Shown piece by piece: positions 47,645 through 57,405 of a DNA stretch of 64,000 nucleotides. The DNA is taken from positions 3,038,001 to 3,102,000 of the forward strand of contig CP121458.1 in the NCBI GenBank assembly GCA_029690005.1, in the 5' to 3' direction. Both the position numbers and the translations under genes were made by a program. The DNA is from Prescottella defluvii. GTDB lineage: Bacteria > Actinomycetota > Actinomycetes > Mycobacteriales > Mycobacteriaceae. The notes under the pieces are model-generated. The model was not told the DNA's origin, searched no databases, and was given only the letters and a program-made list of their open reading frames with translations. Position 1 is the stretch's first letter. Each line of letters starts with the position of its first letter.

Positions 47645-49119
47645 TCAATCTTGGGTGATGACTCCCCGGAGGACGATGCTCTTGAGTTGGCTGAATTCCT
47701 CGAGGGTGTAGCCGATGCCCTCGCGTCCCAAACCACTCTTCTTGTAACCACCGAATGCGGACACGTCGGGTCGGTAGGCGTTACCTCCGTTAACCGAGAC
47801 TATGCCGGCTTTGATCCGGCGGCCGGCCCGGATCGCCTGCTTCAGATCCGCTGTGAACACCGCGGCGTTGAGTCCGAACTGCGATGCGTTCGCGATGTCG
47901 ATCGCCTCGTCGAGGCTGTCCACTGCAAGAACGGAGAATACCGGACCGAAGATCTCCTCGTCGGTGGCAATACCGACGTTCCTGTTGATCTCCAACAGAG
48001 TGGGGTGGATGAACGCGCCTTCTCGAGTGCCGCCAACCAACAAGCGCGCCCCCTGACTGATCGCATCCTGGACCTGTTGCTCCACACGTCGAGCAGCCTC
48101 GACGCTGATGAGTGGGCCCACATCGGTACTCTCGCATGATTGATCGCCTACACGAAGCGCCTCGACCCGGTCGCTGAGCTTAGTGAGGAAGTCGGCATAT
48201 CGGGAGCGAACCACCATGATGCGCTTGGTCGCGACACACACCTGCCCGTTGGCGTAGGTGCGACCTTCGATGGCCTGTTCGACCGCGTAGTCGAGGTCAG
48301 CATCGTCGCAGACGATGAAGGCGTCGTTGCCGCTGAGTTCCAGAAATACCCGAACGATATTCTTACCAGCGTTGGCGGCGATGATCGAACCAACCTGAGT
48401 ACTACCGGTGAACGTGACTGCGGCGATGTCAGGGCTCTTGGACAAGTAGTCGCCGACGACGTCACCATAGCCAGTCACCAGCTGAAGCGCCGTGCCGGGC
48501 ACTCCCGCCTGATGGAGGATTTCCGTCAGCAAGATCGTTACGATCGGGTCGTCCTCCGGCGGCTTCACCACGATCGCGTTTCCGGCTGCCAAAGCGGCGC
48601 CAACCTTATGCGCATACAGCTCGGCAGGGAAATTGAACGGCACGATGCCGACCATGACGCCGAGCGGTTCACGGACGGTGATCATGAGGTCGCTCTCGAA
48701 TCCTTCCTGGATATCGAGCGGGACCGTCTGACCAAACAGTCGCATCGACTCTTCAGCGAACCCCTCGAAGATTCGAGCCGTCGTGTCGATCTCCAAACTG
48801 GCGTGTGCGATCGTCTTGCCGTTTTCAGCGCTGAGTGTCGAAATCAGTTCCTCACGACGAGCCCGGATCTGGGCGGCAGCCGTCTTGAGCACATGAACCC
48901 GGCGGAAGGTCGGTGTAGCACCCCAAATCTCGGCACCCACCTGCGCCGCGTCAAGGGCAACCTGTGCGTCCTCGACTGTGCCAGCCGGCACAGTGCCGAT
49001 GATGCTGCCGTCAAACTTGTTCCGTACCTCGATGCTTTCGCCGGAAGCGCTGTCTCGCGCTTCCCCGCAATCGACATGCGGAAACCGTGACCCGTGCGCG
49101 CTTTCGTTTGCGTACTCAT
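47645..49119 (-). CDS. NAD(P)-dependent aldehyde dehydrogenase
   Basis: ALDH superfamily enzyme, oxidising an aldehyde to its acid. EVRNKFDGSIIGTVPAGTVE starts the domain; VGIVPFNFPAELYAHKVGAA, VTFTGSTQVGSIIAANAG, the general base in LELSGNDAFIVCDDADLD and the nucleophile in YANGQVCVATKRIMVV are all present, as is EEIFGPVFSVLAVDSLDEAI. The likely start is ATG 49119 (MSTQTKARTGHGF), joined by one extra G in a GGGG run near 49063; the present frame without that base starts further upstream without similarity. Substrate may be a semialdehyde from the aminotransferase pathway to the right. Confidence 0.88.
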
Positions 49120-49694
49120 AATCGAAGAATCTCCTCTCGTGGTTTTCAGCTTCTACTTTGATTCGATTCGCGGGAGCGACCCGGAATCGGAGACTGAAGG
49201 TGCGCGCCAACCCGTGTAGCGCATTAACATATTCATGCCGGACTGGCTTCAGGAATACTCGTGCTGCTGGCGAACAGCCGCCGCTATTTTCCTATTCGAC
49301 ATGCATCCGCTCGCAGTGACATGTCCGCTGGTCAGTAGACCTGGATACCGCAGGGCAAGCCGCGACAGTGGGCTGTCCGAGAGTCATCGTCCGGTTCAGG
49401 TGCGCGACCAAGAAGGGAGACGACGCTCCAGCTAGCGCCCTGCCGCAACTGACAGGACAATGATGCAGAACCTGCTTAGATGAAGGGCGAAATCCGAAGA
49501 TCCTGCGAATCTGGCCGAAAATCTTCGACAGACTTCATCCCAGCAGTGCACTGCTGGTCGGTCATCCAAATTTTCTTCGGACTTGACTGATTCGTAGCCC
49601 CGTAAGAGCGGAGCGCACGGGGCTGTCCTGTGACTCGCAGCGCCAGCCCGAACATACTTTCGGCGCGTCGTACCAGCTCCGTGAACGCGTCGCG
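49120..49694. other. Intergenic region
   Basis: 575 bases between the aldehyde dehydrogenase start and the alanine dehydrogenase remnant. No gene seen. The promoter of the dehydrogenase should lie near 49130-49250. Confidence 0.35.
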
Positions 49695-49792
49695 GGGCGA
49701 TGGCCACGACCGGCCAGCTCGTGGATTCCGGCCGTGGTGATGGCCACTCGGTACTCGTCGTTTTTGGTCTCGCAGGGAATCCCGATTCTCAT
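49695..49792 (-). pseudogene. ald: Alanine dehydrogenase, N-terminal remnant
   Basis: From ATG 49792, MRIGIPCETKNDEYRVAITT followed by AGIHELAGRGH is the characteristic start of L-alanine dehydrogenase (MRIGIPxExKNxEYRVAxTP, with the pyruvate-binding Arg and Lys region). Similarity ends after ~33 residues; the remaining ~335 are absent, replaced by unrelated DNA. A Lrp regulator upstream on the same strand may have controlled it. Confidence 0.6.
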
Positions 49793-50476
49793 GAGGGCTC
49801 CGTGGGTTGTTGATGTGCCGGTCGCTGCTACGTGAAGAAGGAATGGCGGCAGCTTCGATGCACCAGTGAATTTGTCTGACGCTAGTCAGTAGTGAAGAAG
49901 AATCGACATCTTGCCAAGACCGGGAAAATCGTTCTCTAGAAGTTAGGAATGACTGATCCTTCGCCGGCAGTGCGTTTCGGCCCTGCAGGGTCGAAGGATA
50001 TTCGGCGCGTAGGTGCCCATCGTCAATACCGGCCGAGTACTTCGCGATCGACAAAGAGCGCGACGCCTCCACACAACAAATGCCGCTCCCTTTGGTGCGG
50101 GCTCGGTCGCGGCCAATGTGACGCGGGAGCGCTCGAGGACGTTGAGGCGGTGGAGCGGCGACCTCGGTTACTCGTAGTGCCTGAGATAGCTACGATGCGA
50201 CGAGGCGAATCGGGAAGGTGCGCGGGGAAGGTTCCGGCACGGCTAGCGTGCCGCCGGACCTCCTTGTTTACCTGCTGCTGCGGGTTGTTGAAGCAGATCT
50301 GCCGCCTGACCTCGTGGACCGCGGCGAGAGTTTGCAGTGCTGCACGTGCCTCGTCGAGAAGTGCGGCGACTGGTGGACCGCCTGACACTAATGATCACGC
50401 AGTGGGCGCCTCACGCTCCGCATCTGCGGACTTCCAATCCGCTAGAGCGGGGCCGATCACGCTTATGTGCGTGCAG
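49793..50476. other. Intergenic region, possible small remnant
   Basis: 680 bases. The only coding-like stretch is on the minus strand at 50260-50388: GGPPVAALLDEARAALQTLA and AVHEVRRQICFNNPQQQVNK, with no recognised family and a degenerate tail. Nothing else is supportable. Confidence 0.3.
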
Positions 50477-51001
50477 CTAGCGGATCGGGCGTCTCATCTC
50501 TTCGTACCCGCTGACATATTCCATGTGTTGTACGCCGACGAAGTGATCAAACAAGATGCTGGTGGTGGTTGCCGCGACCGGACCGGCGCTCAACTTAGAG
50601 GCAACGAAGTCGCGGAGTTGAGCGCTCGAGGTGCACGCCACATGGATCAGAAAGTCGTCCGGCCCTCCCATGAAAAATACATTGAGCACCTGCGGGAACC
50701 GGATGACACGACTGGCGTAACTCTTAACCTGATCCCGCGCATTCGCTTGGAGCCGCACGAACACGATGGCCTGTATAGGGAAGCCGACGGCCTCATAGTT
50801 GATAAACGCGTTGATCGACCTGATAATGCCGAGACTTTCGAGCCGTTTGATCCGAGCGTGGCAGGTCGACGGAGCGATGCCGGCCTTGCGCGAAAGCTCG
50901 TTGTTAGACATTCGGCCGTCGGTGGTCAGTTCCCAGAGCAGGATCTCGTCGATCTCATCGACCTTGATCTCCCGAACTCGCTGGTCCTTGTATGGCGACA
51001 T
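50477..51001 (-). CDS. Lrp/AsnC-family transcriptional regulator
   Basis: 174 residues from ATG 51001. The HTH is ELTTDGRMSNNELSRKAGIA, then PSTCHARIKRLESLGIIRSI. The RAM ligand domain has GFPIQAIVFVRLQANARDQV and FPQVLNVFFMGGPDDFLIHV. It faces away from the transketolase operon with a ~500-base gap, a typical placement for an amino-acid-responsive activator or repressor of the divergent operon. It may sense the amino acid degraded by the island. Confidence 0.9.
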   Translation of the reverse strand: MSPYKDQRVREIKVDEIDEILLWELTTDGRMSNNELSRKAGIAPSTCHARIKRLESLGIIRSINAFINYEAVGFPIQAIVFVRLQANARDQVKSYASRVIRFPQVLNVFFMGGPDDFLIHVACTSSAQLRDFVASKLSAGPVAATTTSILFDHFVGVQHMEYVSGYEEMRRPIR

Positions 51002-51508
51002 GGTGAACCTCCTCAAGTGCAAGTCTGTGCATCCGAATCGCGACTTGTCCGCGGAACAGTAGGACCTTCGGTTTCATGTCAACCGGGTTGGGCTATCTCG
51101 AAAATTCTGACTGATTCAGGTGCGGTGCCGAAGATACTTCAGCATCGACACTTTCGCAACGAAGAATCTCCAAGGATGGGTGGAAGTCGGCACGGGTAGG
51201 AGCTCTCATGACGATCGCCAGAACCCTTTCGTCGCAGCGTGATTCAGGGGTACGTCGGGTCTCCCTGGGCGCTGTCCAGGGAGTACGTCGAAACCATGCA
51301 GGCCGAGCCGTTGCGACCTCCTGCACGACAGCGACCCACACGCGGGAGGGTCGGCGATGTCGAGCCCTCGTCTGCAGAGTTGCGCATATCTCAGCCCACC
51401 TGGACTCGAAATCCATACCACCAGCAGGACCCGTGACTGACGGCTACGGCGTTATGCGTATCCCGATCCCGACCCCGCCATGCAAACTGCGAAGGAGCTG
51501 TAACCCCC
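51002..51508. promoter_or_regulatory. Divergent promoter region, Lrp / transketolase operon
   Basis: 506 bases with no convincing gene. CTCCCTGG and CCAGGGAG form a small hairpin near 51267-51290, flanked by GTACGTCG repeated at 51250 and 51285. Lrp-type operators are expected here but no consensus can be read by eye. Confidence 0.35.
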
Positions 51509-52384
51509 ATGATCCCTCCCAGAGAAACACCTGAACGGAAAGCGCAGGTAGAACGCCTGTCTGACCGGGCGCTGTTCGTCCGGCTCGAGACGGTACGACT
51601 ATCCAGAATCGCCGGAGCGGGGCACTACACGTCGTCGTTCTCCGCGGCGGAGTTGTTTGCCGCCCTCTACTACTCGGTGCTGCGCTACGACGCGGCAGAA
51701 CCGAAGTGGCCGGATCGGGACCGCTTCGTCCTCAGCAAGGGGCACGCAGCGATCGGCCTGTACCCGGTGCTGGCCGACGTGGGCTTCTTCGACCCGTCCG
51801 AACTCGACACCTATACGCGCCTAGGCAGCAGGTTTGGCGACCATCCCGACATGAAGAAGATCCCCGGCATCGACTTCAGCTCTGGGTCGCTCGGCCATGG
51901 ACTGTCCGTCGGCGTGGGCATGACAATGGCGGGCCGGATCGCAAACCGGCCATACCGTACGTACTGCATGTTGGGCGACGGCGAGTTGCACGAGGGCCAG
52001 ATTTGGGAGGCAGCTACCGCGGCCGGCCACTACAAACTGGGCCGACTCGTTGCCATCGTGGATCGAAACCAGCTGTGTATCGACGGCTTCACCGACGATG
52101 TCATGAGCGTGGAGCCGATCGAAGACCGGTTCCGTGCGTTCGGGTGGCAGACCCACCGAGTGGATGGCCACGATCTGGACGCGCTGCTCGACGTCTTCGC
52201 CGCGTTGCCGGACGAGCCTGAAGGGCCTCCGCAGCTCATCGTGGCCGACACGGTGAAGGGTCGTGGCGTTCGGCTTATGGAGTTCAACCCCGATTGGCAT
52301 GTCGGCAACCTCGTCGGTGCCGATTACGACAATGTGATCGCGGAATTGCAGGCAGGCCTGCGACCGCTGGAGGCAGTCAAATGA
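51509..52384 (+). CDS. Transketolase, N-terminal subunit
   Basis: 291 residues, the thiamine-diphosphate pyrophosphate-binding half. RIAGAGHYTSSFSAAELFAA, FVLSKGHAAIGLYPVLADVG and GSLGHGLSVGVGMTMAGRIA precede the ThDP motif LGDGELHEGQIWEAATAAGH...VDRNQLCIDG. GGAG lies 12 bases before ATG 51509. Its stop overlaps the next start as ATGA, so both subunits are made in equal amounts. Split transketolases of this kind serve specialised two-carbon-transfer pathways. Confidence 0.92.
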   Translation: MIPPRETPERKAQVERLSDRALFVRLETVRLSRIAGAGHYTSSFSAAELFAALYYSVLRYDAAEPKWPDRDRFVLSKGHAAIGLYPVLADVGFFDPSELDTYTRLGSRFGDHPDMKKIPGIDFSSGSLGHGLSVGVGMTMAGRIANRPYRTYCMLGDGELHEGQIWEAATAAGHYKLGRLVAIVDRNQLCIDGFTDDVMSVEPIEDRFRAFGWQTHRVDGHDLDALLDVFAALPDEPEGPPQLIVADTVKGRGVRLMEFNPDWHVGNLVGADYDNVIAELQAGLRPLEAVK

Positions 52385-53397
52385 GTGAGACCCAGGACCA
52401 GGCAGAGATCTTCGGCGGCGGGGCGACAGCGCTGCGCGACAGTCGCTCTTTCGACGGCAATGATGTCAGTGCCATCCCCGCCTTCGTGTTCGGTGAGGAA
52501 CTTGCAGACCTTGCCGACCTCGACCCCCGCATCGCTGTTCTGACTGCTGATCTTGCGAGCGCTAACCGAGCCACCGACTTCGCGGCGAGGCACCCGGATC
52601 GCTTCTTCAACATGGGCATCGCCGAGAAGGGCATGATCACTACCGCGGCAGGAATAGCGTCCTGCGGATATGTGCCTTTTGCTGCGACCTTCGCGTCGTT
52701 CTCGGCGTTGCTGTGCGCCGAACAGATCCGCACCTCTTGCGCCTACCCACGGATGCCGGTGCGGATCGTCGGCCACCACTCCGGCATGTCGATGGGGTTC
52801 TACGGAACCAGTCATCATGCACTGGAAGATCTGGGTATCCTGCGCACCTTCGCCGAACTCACCGTGGTGTGCGCGACTGACGCCAATCACTTGCGCGCGG
52901 TGCTGCGGGCCTCCGTGGACCACCCGGGCGCGATGTACATCCGGCTGGGGCGCGGTCGCGATCCTGAGGTCTACCCAGAAATTCCGAAGATCACGTTCGG
53001 CAAGGCCGTACGGCTGCGCGAGGGGACGGACCTGACCATCATCGCCACCGGCAGCGAAGTCAGGCCCTCTCTCGATGCCGCGGAACAGTTGGCGATGGAG
53101 GGGATCACCACCCGGGTCGTCGACATGCACACCATTTCTCCGTTGGACGTCGAAGAGGTGTTCGCCGCGTACCACGAGACGGACGCCATCCTCACGGTCG
53201 AGGAGCACAACGTCACCAACGGCCTCGGTACCGCTGTCGCCGAGGCCCTGTTCGAGGGCGGAGCAGGCAGGGTGAAGTTCCGGCGGCACGGAGTACCCGA
53301 TGAATACGTACCGGTGGGCCCGCCTGCTGCCCTGTATGCCAAGTACCAGCTGGACGCCGCCGGCATCGCGACCGTGGCAAAGGAGCTGCTGGCATGA
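52381..53397 (+). CDS. Transketolase, C-terminal subunit
   Basis: 338 residues. The pyrimidine-binding domain has VLTADLASANRATDFAARHP, FFNMGIAEKGMITTAAGIAS (with the ThDP glutamate) and GHHSGMSMGFYGTSHHALED; the transketolase C domain has DLTIIATGSEVRPSLDAAEQ and TVEEHNVTNGLGTAVAEALF. An N-terminal extension of ~35 residues is unusual for the family. Its stop overlaps the aminotransferase start (ATGA at 53394-53397). With the N subunit it forms an active transketolase, donor and acceptor unknown. Confidence 0.92.
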   Translation: MSETQDQAEIFGGGATALRDSRSFDGNDVSAIPAFVFGEELADLADLDPRIAVLTADLASANRATDFAARHPDRFFNMGIAEKGMITTAAGIASCGYVPFAATFASFSALLCAEQIRTSCAYPRMPVRIVGHHSGMSMGFYGTSHHALEDLGILRTFAELTVVCATDANHLRAVLRASVDHPGAMYIRLGRGRDPEVYPEIPKITFGKAVRLREGTDLTIIATGSEVRPSLDAAEQLAMEGITTRVVDMHTISPLDVEEVFAAYHETDAILTVEEHNVTNGLGTAVAEALFEGGAGRVKFRRHGVPDEYVPVGPPAALYAKYQLDAAGIATVAKELLA

Positions 53398-54609
53398 TCA
53401 ACCACAACGATGCTGGACTGACCAAACGGGCCGAGATCGTCATCCCGGGAGGGATCTGACGGGCACATGAATGTCCGGACCTTCTCCGATGCGCTGCCCC
53501 AGTACATCGCCTCGGGTGATGGCTGCCGCATCACCGACACCGACGGCAATATCTATCTCGACTTCATGTGCGGCTGGGGGCCGATGGTGCTCGGCCACCG
53601 GAACCCCCGGGTTCAACAGGCGGTAGCCGAGCAGCTCGGCCGGGCGACTGCCTCAACGGCGCCTCGCCGGTCATGGTGGAACTCGCCGAGCTGCTCGACC
53701 GACACCATCGCGCACGCCGACTGGGCGCTGTTGGCCAAGAACGGCACGGACGCAACCACGGCCTGCCTGACGATCGCCCGGGCAGCGACCGGACGACGCA
53801 AGGTGCTCGCTGCCCGGGCGCATATCATGGGGCCGTGCCCTGGTGCACGCCCCCTCACGGCCGGTGTGACGACCGAAGATCGCGCGCACCTCGACTATTA
53901 CGAGTTCAACGATCTCGAGTCGGTGCGCGCCGCTGCCGAACGGGCCGGCGGCGATTTGGCAGCGATCATCGTCTGTCCTTTCCGCCATGATGTCCATCGC
54001 GACCAAGAGCTCGCGGACCCGGACTTCGCGCGGGGGCTTCGTGACTTGTGTGATCGGATGGGTGCGGTGCTGATTCTGGACGATGTCCGATGCGGCTTCA
54101 GACTCGATCTCGCGGGAAGCTGGGAACCGCTTGGCGTCCGACCCGACCTGTCGGCATGGTCCAAGGCCATCGCTAACGGGCACGCACTGGCGGCGGTAAC
54201 TGGCACGGACGCATTGCGAGCGGCCGCCGGCCAGATCTACACGACGGGCTCGTTCTGGTTCTCCGCGGTGTCCATGGCCGCGGGGATCGCCACCATCACC
54301 GAACTGCGCGAGACCGATGCGCTCGAGCGCATCCGGCGCGCTGGCCAGCGACTCCGCGACGGACTCGATACGCAGGCAGCGGCGCACGGCTTCGAGGTGG
54401 TTCAGACAGGCCCGGTGCAGATGCCTCTGCTGCGGTTTGCAGGCGACGACGACTTTGCGCTGACGCGACGGTGGACGGACGAGGCCGCTGCACGGGGTGT
54501 CTACCTGCACCCATATCACAACTGGTTCCTCGGGGCCGCACACACCGACGCCGATATCGACGAAGCCTTGGAACGCACGGACGGTGCATTCGCAGCGCTC
54601 AGACGCTGA
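53394..54609 (+). CDS. Class III aminotransferase, glutamate-1-semialdehyde aminomutase-like
   Basis: PLP fold-type I enzyme. The open frame begins at 53467, but MINHNDAGLTKRAEIVIPGG in another frame from ATG 53394 is the normal N-terminus, joined by deleting one base near 53456. CRITDTDGNIYLDFMCGWGP, WALLAKNGTDATTACLTIAR, LILDDVRCGFRLDLAGSWE and the PLP lysine in LSAWSKAIANGHALAAVTG are seen. Two internal stretches (53645-53697, 53815-53860) are out of frame yet compensated: the other frame gives DCLNGASPVMVELAELL and YHGAVPWCTP. Linked to split transketolase, it may transaminate the ketose or aldehyde product. Confidence 0.85.
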
Positions 54610-55126
54610 CAAAGGCACGGCGGCTCTCACCCGTCTCATCGGCAGGCTTGCGGCCGACGGATATCACCGCCTCATGGCGGCGTGTCGAGCGCAGCGTCCA
54701 ACCGGGGCAGGTAGCACGGACAGGCGCGACGGTGAGCGACGGTTGAGGCCTTCACGCAGATCGCCGCCGATCCGCGGACTGGGGCCGGGTTCGGTGCGAG
54801 GGCGCGAACCGCGCCGTCGCACCGAGCGTCGGTTGGCGTGGCCGTTCGCGTCATGATCTACATTCGCTGAATGTGTTGCGGTAGTTCGCGTTTCGCAGTA
54901 TTGCCCTTGGCGGGCTTGCGCCATTGGATCGCCTGGGGCCGCGCACGCCGACTACCGCCGTGCGTCGGGTCCGGGCCCGTTGATGCCCACGAAGATCGGC
55001 CGGATGACATCCAGACCACACCTGCAGGCCGACCATTGGGGCGGTTGCCAGGGTGCCGTTGCTTGGTGGCGTCCTCCACCAGCGCCAAACGGTGCTTAAC
55101 GAGATACAACGAAATCAGGTCAATTG
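54610..55126. other. Intergenic region
   Basis: 515 bases between the aminotransferase and the alcohol dehydrogenase. Frames on both strands are open but unlike any family. No clear terminator or promoter is visible. Confidence 0.35.
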
Positions 55127-56252
55127 ATGAAGATCACCGGAGCAGTCCTCGAAGAGTCCGGCCGAGACCGGCCCTTCTCACAATCACGCCCGATCACAGT
55201 GGGGGAGCTCGACCTCGGAGAACCAGGCCCCACTGAACTCCTTGTCAAGATCGAGGCGGCTGGAATCTGTCACTCGGACCTGAGCGTGGTCGACGGAAAC
55301 CGGTTGCGCCCCACGCCGATGCTCCTCGGTCACGAGGCGGCTGGCATCGTGGTTGCCGCCGGCGGCGCCGTCTCGGACATTCGTCCGGGTCAGCGGGTAG
55401 TGATGTCGTTCCTCCCGCGCTGCGAGCAATGCGGCGCGTGCGCCGAGGGCGGCCGCCTGCCGTGCTCGACCGGGACGGGCACCAACAACGCGGGAGAGCT
55501 ACTTCACCACACCCGACACCTGAGCCGCGACGGCGAGACCATCCACCACCACCTGGGTGTTTCGGGCTTTGCCACCTATGCTGTGATCGACCGTGCATCG
55601 GCAGTGCCGGTAGAATCCGATGTCCCCCCGACGTAGCCGCCGTCCTCGGATGCGCCGTGCTCACCGGTGGTGGTGCCGTGCTCAACGTCGCGAAACCCAG
55701 CCCGTCCGATCCTGTCATGATCGTCGGACTTGGCGGCGTCGGGATGGCCGCGATCATCACTGCGAAAGCCCAAGACGTCGAGCGGATCATCGCTGTGGAC
55801 ACAGTCCCGGAGAAGCTGGAGCAAGCGGCTGCTCTCGGCGCAACCGAGACCTACACACCCGAACAGGTCACGACACTCGGCATCAAGGCCCGCTATGTCA
55901 TCGAGTGCGCAGGCCACGCCCGCGCCTTCGAAACAGCCTTCACCGCAACCCAACCCGGAGGCACAACCATTTCGGTCGGCTTGCCTGGGCCAGCCGCGCG
56001 CGCCTCGATCTCACCGCTGACAGTGACCGCCGAAGCGCGAACCGTGATCGGTAGCTACCTCGGTTCCGCTGTCCCGTCGCGCGACATCCCCGCTACACGC
56101 AGATGTGGCGGGAGGGAAAGCTGCCTGTCGACAAGCTCATCTCATCCCGAATCGGATTGGCTGAGATCAACGAGGCCATGGACCTCCTCGCCGACGGCCT
56201 GGCGATACGGCAGGTCATAGTGTTCGACGAATCCCCGGAGAGGAAGGCATGA
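55127..56252 (+). pseudogene. Zinc-dependent MDR alcohol dehydrogenase (frameshifted)
   Basis: ATG 55127 opens VKIEAAGICHSDLSVVDGNR with the catalytic Cys, MLLGHEAAGIVVAAGG with the His-Glu pair, and LPRCEQCGACAEGGRLPCST, the structural zinc cysteines. The frame stops at SDVPPT near 55635; restoring a base in CCCCCC gives DVAAVLGCAVLTGGGAVLNV, then the Rossmann loop VMIVGLGGVGMAAIITAKAQ. A second shift near 56090 leads to YTQMWREGKLPVDKLISSRI and LAEINEAMDLLADG. It ends ATGA-overlapped with an aldehyde dehydrogenase fragment, so alcohol to aldehyde to acid is suggested. Confidence 0.83.
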
Positions 56253-56374
56253 AAACCAACGTCGGCCAGGCAGTCTCCAGCCTGCCACATGGCAACTTCA
56301 TCGGTGGCCGTTGGACCGATCACGCGGCGTTCACATATGTCGGGTCGTTCTGGACTGCCCCCCGGGTTGGTTGA
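56249..56374 (+). pseudogene. Aldehyde dehydrogenase, N-terminal stub cut by an IS end
   Basis: From the ATGA overlap, MKTNVGQAVSSLPHGNFIGG followed by RWTDHAAFTYV is a standard ALDH N-terminus (FIGGxW). Similarity ends at about residue 33 and the frame stops at 56372-56374 in IS3-like terminal DNA (GGACTGCCCCCCGGG). The other ~450 residues are absent. A complete ALDH exists at 47.6-49.1 kb. Confidence 0.65.
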
Positions 56375-56417
56375 TACCTGACCTGTGAGGACCACCCTCA
56401 CGATGGAAGGGTGTCCC

Positions 56418-56460
56418 ATGGCGGAAGCATTCCCTCGGGAGTTCCGCCGCGACACCGTCC
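56418..56460 (+). pseudogene. IS3-family orfA, 5' fragment
   Basis: ATG 56418 gives MAEAFPREFRRDTV, the typical start of IS3-type orfA (x-PxEFRRDxV). The 43 bases upstream resemble an IS left end. Similarity stops at a junction near 56460 with the plasmid-type remnant on the other strand. Confidence 0.45.
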
Positions 56461-56700
56461 CGGCGGTCGGCGATCTTCAACCAACGGCGACGAGGAACCG
56501 AACAGCGATGCGTCGGGGGGCTGACCGCCGAGGAGCAGTCGGATGCCGGCTGGATGGGCGAGCGCGGCGAGGTCAGCCCACGCGCCGAGCGGATCGAGCT
56601 TACCGCCGCCGGTCGGGCCCGACGATCAGGCAGTGGGGCTTGTTGGAGCTGGTGGAGACGTCCCGGAACATGATTCGGTCGGCTGCAGCGGTCGCGTACG
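56460..56700 (-). pseudogene. FtsK/TraB-like DNA-transfer ATPase remnant
   Basis: On the minus strand FRDVSTSSNKPHCLIVGP, then after dropping one base TGGGK, gives a Walker A (GPTGGGK). It is followed by WADLAALAHPAGIRLLLGGQ and PPDASLFGSS, resembling the LGRxAGxHLxLxxQRPDA segment of FtsK/SpoIIIE-type conjugative translocases. The ~100 residues normally between Walker A and that segment are deleted. It points to former plasmid or ICE DNA. Assignment rests on these two motifs only. Confidence 0.45.
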
Positions 56701-56788
56701 GGAGGTGGCGCAGGTTCTCGTCGACAGCTCTAGCGGGTGGTCCGGTTGATCTGCATCGGCGCGACCACGGGGCGCCGGGCCAGCGGGA

Positions 56789-57000
56789 TCAGCTCACGGC
56801 GCCTGCCATCAGGTCGACGACGGTGGCCGCGAGGACGGTCAGTGCGTCCGGTATCTCCCACCGCAACTGGGCGACGGTGATGCGCTCACCGGAGGCGAAC
56901 AGCGGCTCGAACGGCATCCGGCACACCCGCACCTGTGACTGCGCGAGTACCTCGACCACCTCGTTCTCGACCGTCGGCGAGCGGATCAGCTCGCTGGTGT
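56789..57000 (-). pseudogene. Unidentified coding remnant
   Basis: NNTSELIRSPTVENEVVEVL, AQSQVRVCRMPFEPLFASGE and RITVAQLRWEIPDALTVLAA have good coding character but no family I recognise. It lies upstream, on the same strand, of the FtsK-like remnant and may belong to the same lost plasmid module. Both ends are undefined. Confidence 0.3.
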
Positions 57001-57039
57001 TGTTGGCGCGTTCGAGGCCTCCGACGCGTCGAACCGGTG

Positions 57040-57363
57040 GTGGCATGCCAAATCCGTGGGACAGCAACGTGACTGGCAGGCCAGCGCCCAGGCCCTGCTC
57101 ACACGGTGGGCCGAGATCCACGAAGCCGGCCACACACCCGGCCCACCAGTTGCTCGAGAGCACGCCGCCGTCCATATGGCATGGTTCGCCGACATCCCCG
57201 GAACACCACACACGCCGGCGATGCCGAACGATCCGCCGCAATGGTGCGAGGCATGGCCGACCTCTACGAGACCAACCCCGACTTCCACCAGGCCTTCGGC
57301 AGCCCAGAGGCCGCGCGGTTCGCCGCGAACGTCCTCCGCATCCACGTACAGCGCCCGGCCTGA
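57040..57363 (+). pseudogene. MerR/TipA-type regulator, TipAS-domain remnant
   Basis: QASAQALLTRWAEIHEAGHT, VHMAWFADIPGTPHT and, after a shift near 57225, AAMVRGMADLYETNPDFHQA with GSPEAARFAANVLRIHVQ match the C-terminal TipAS (thiostrepton-recognition-like) helical domain. The MerR HTH is missing. It ends 40 bases before the IS481 transposase. Confidence 0.5.
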
Positions 57364-57405
57364 CAGCAGCGGGTGCTGCGGCGTCGTCCCGGACCGGGAG
57401 ATGTC

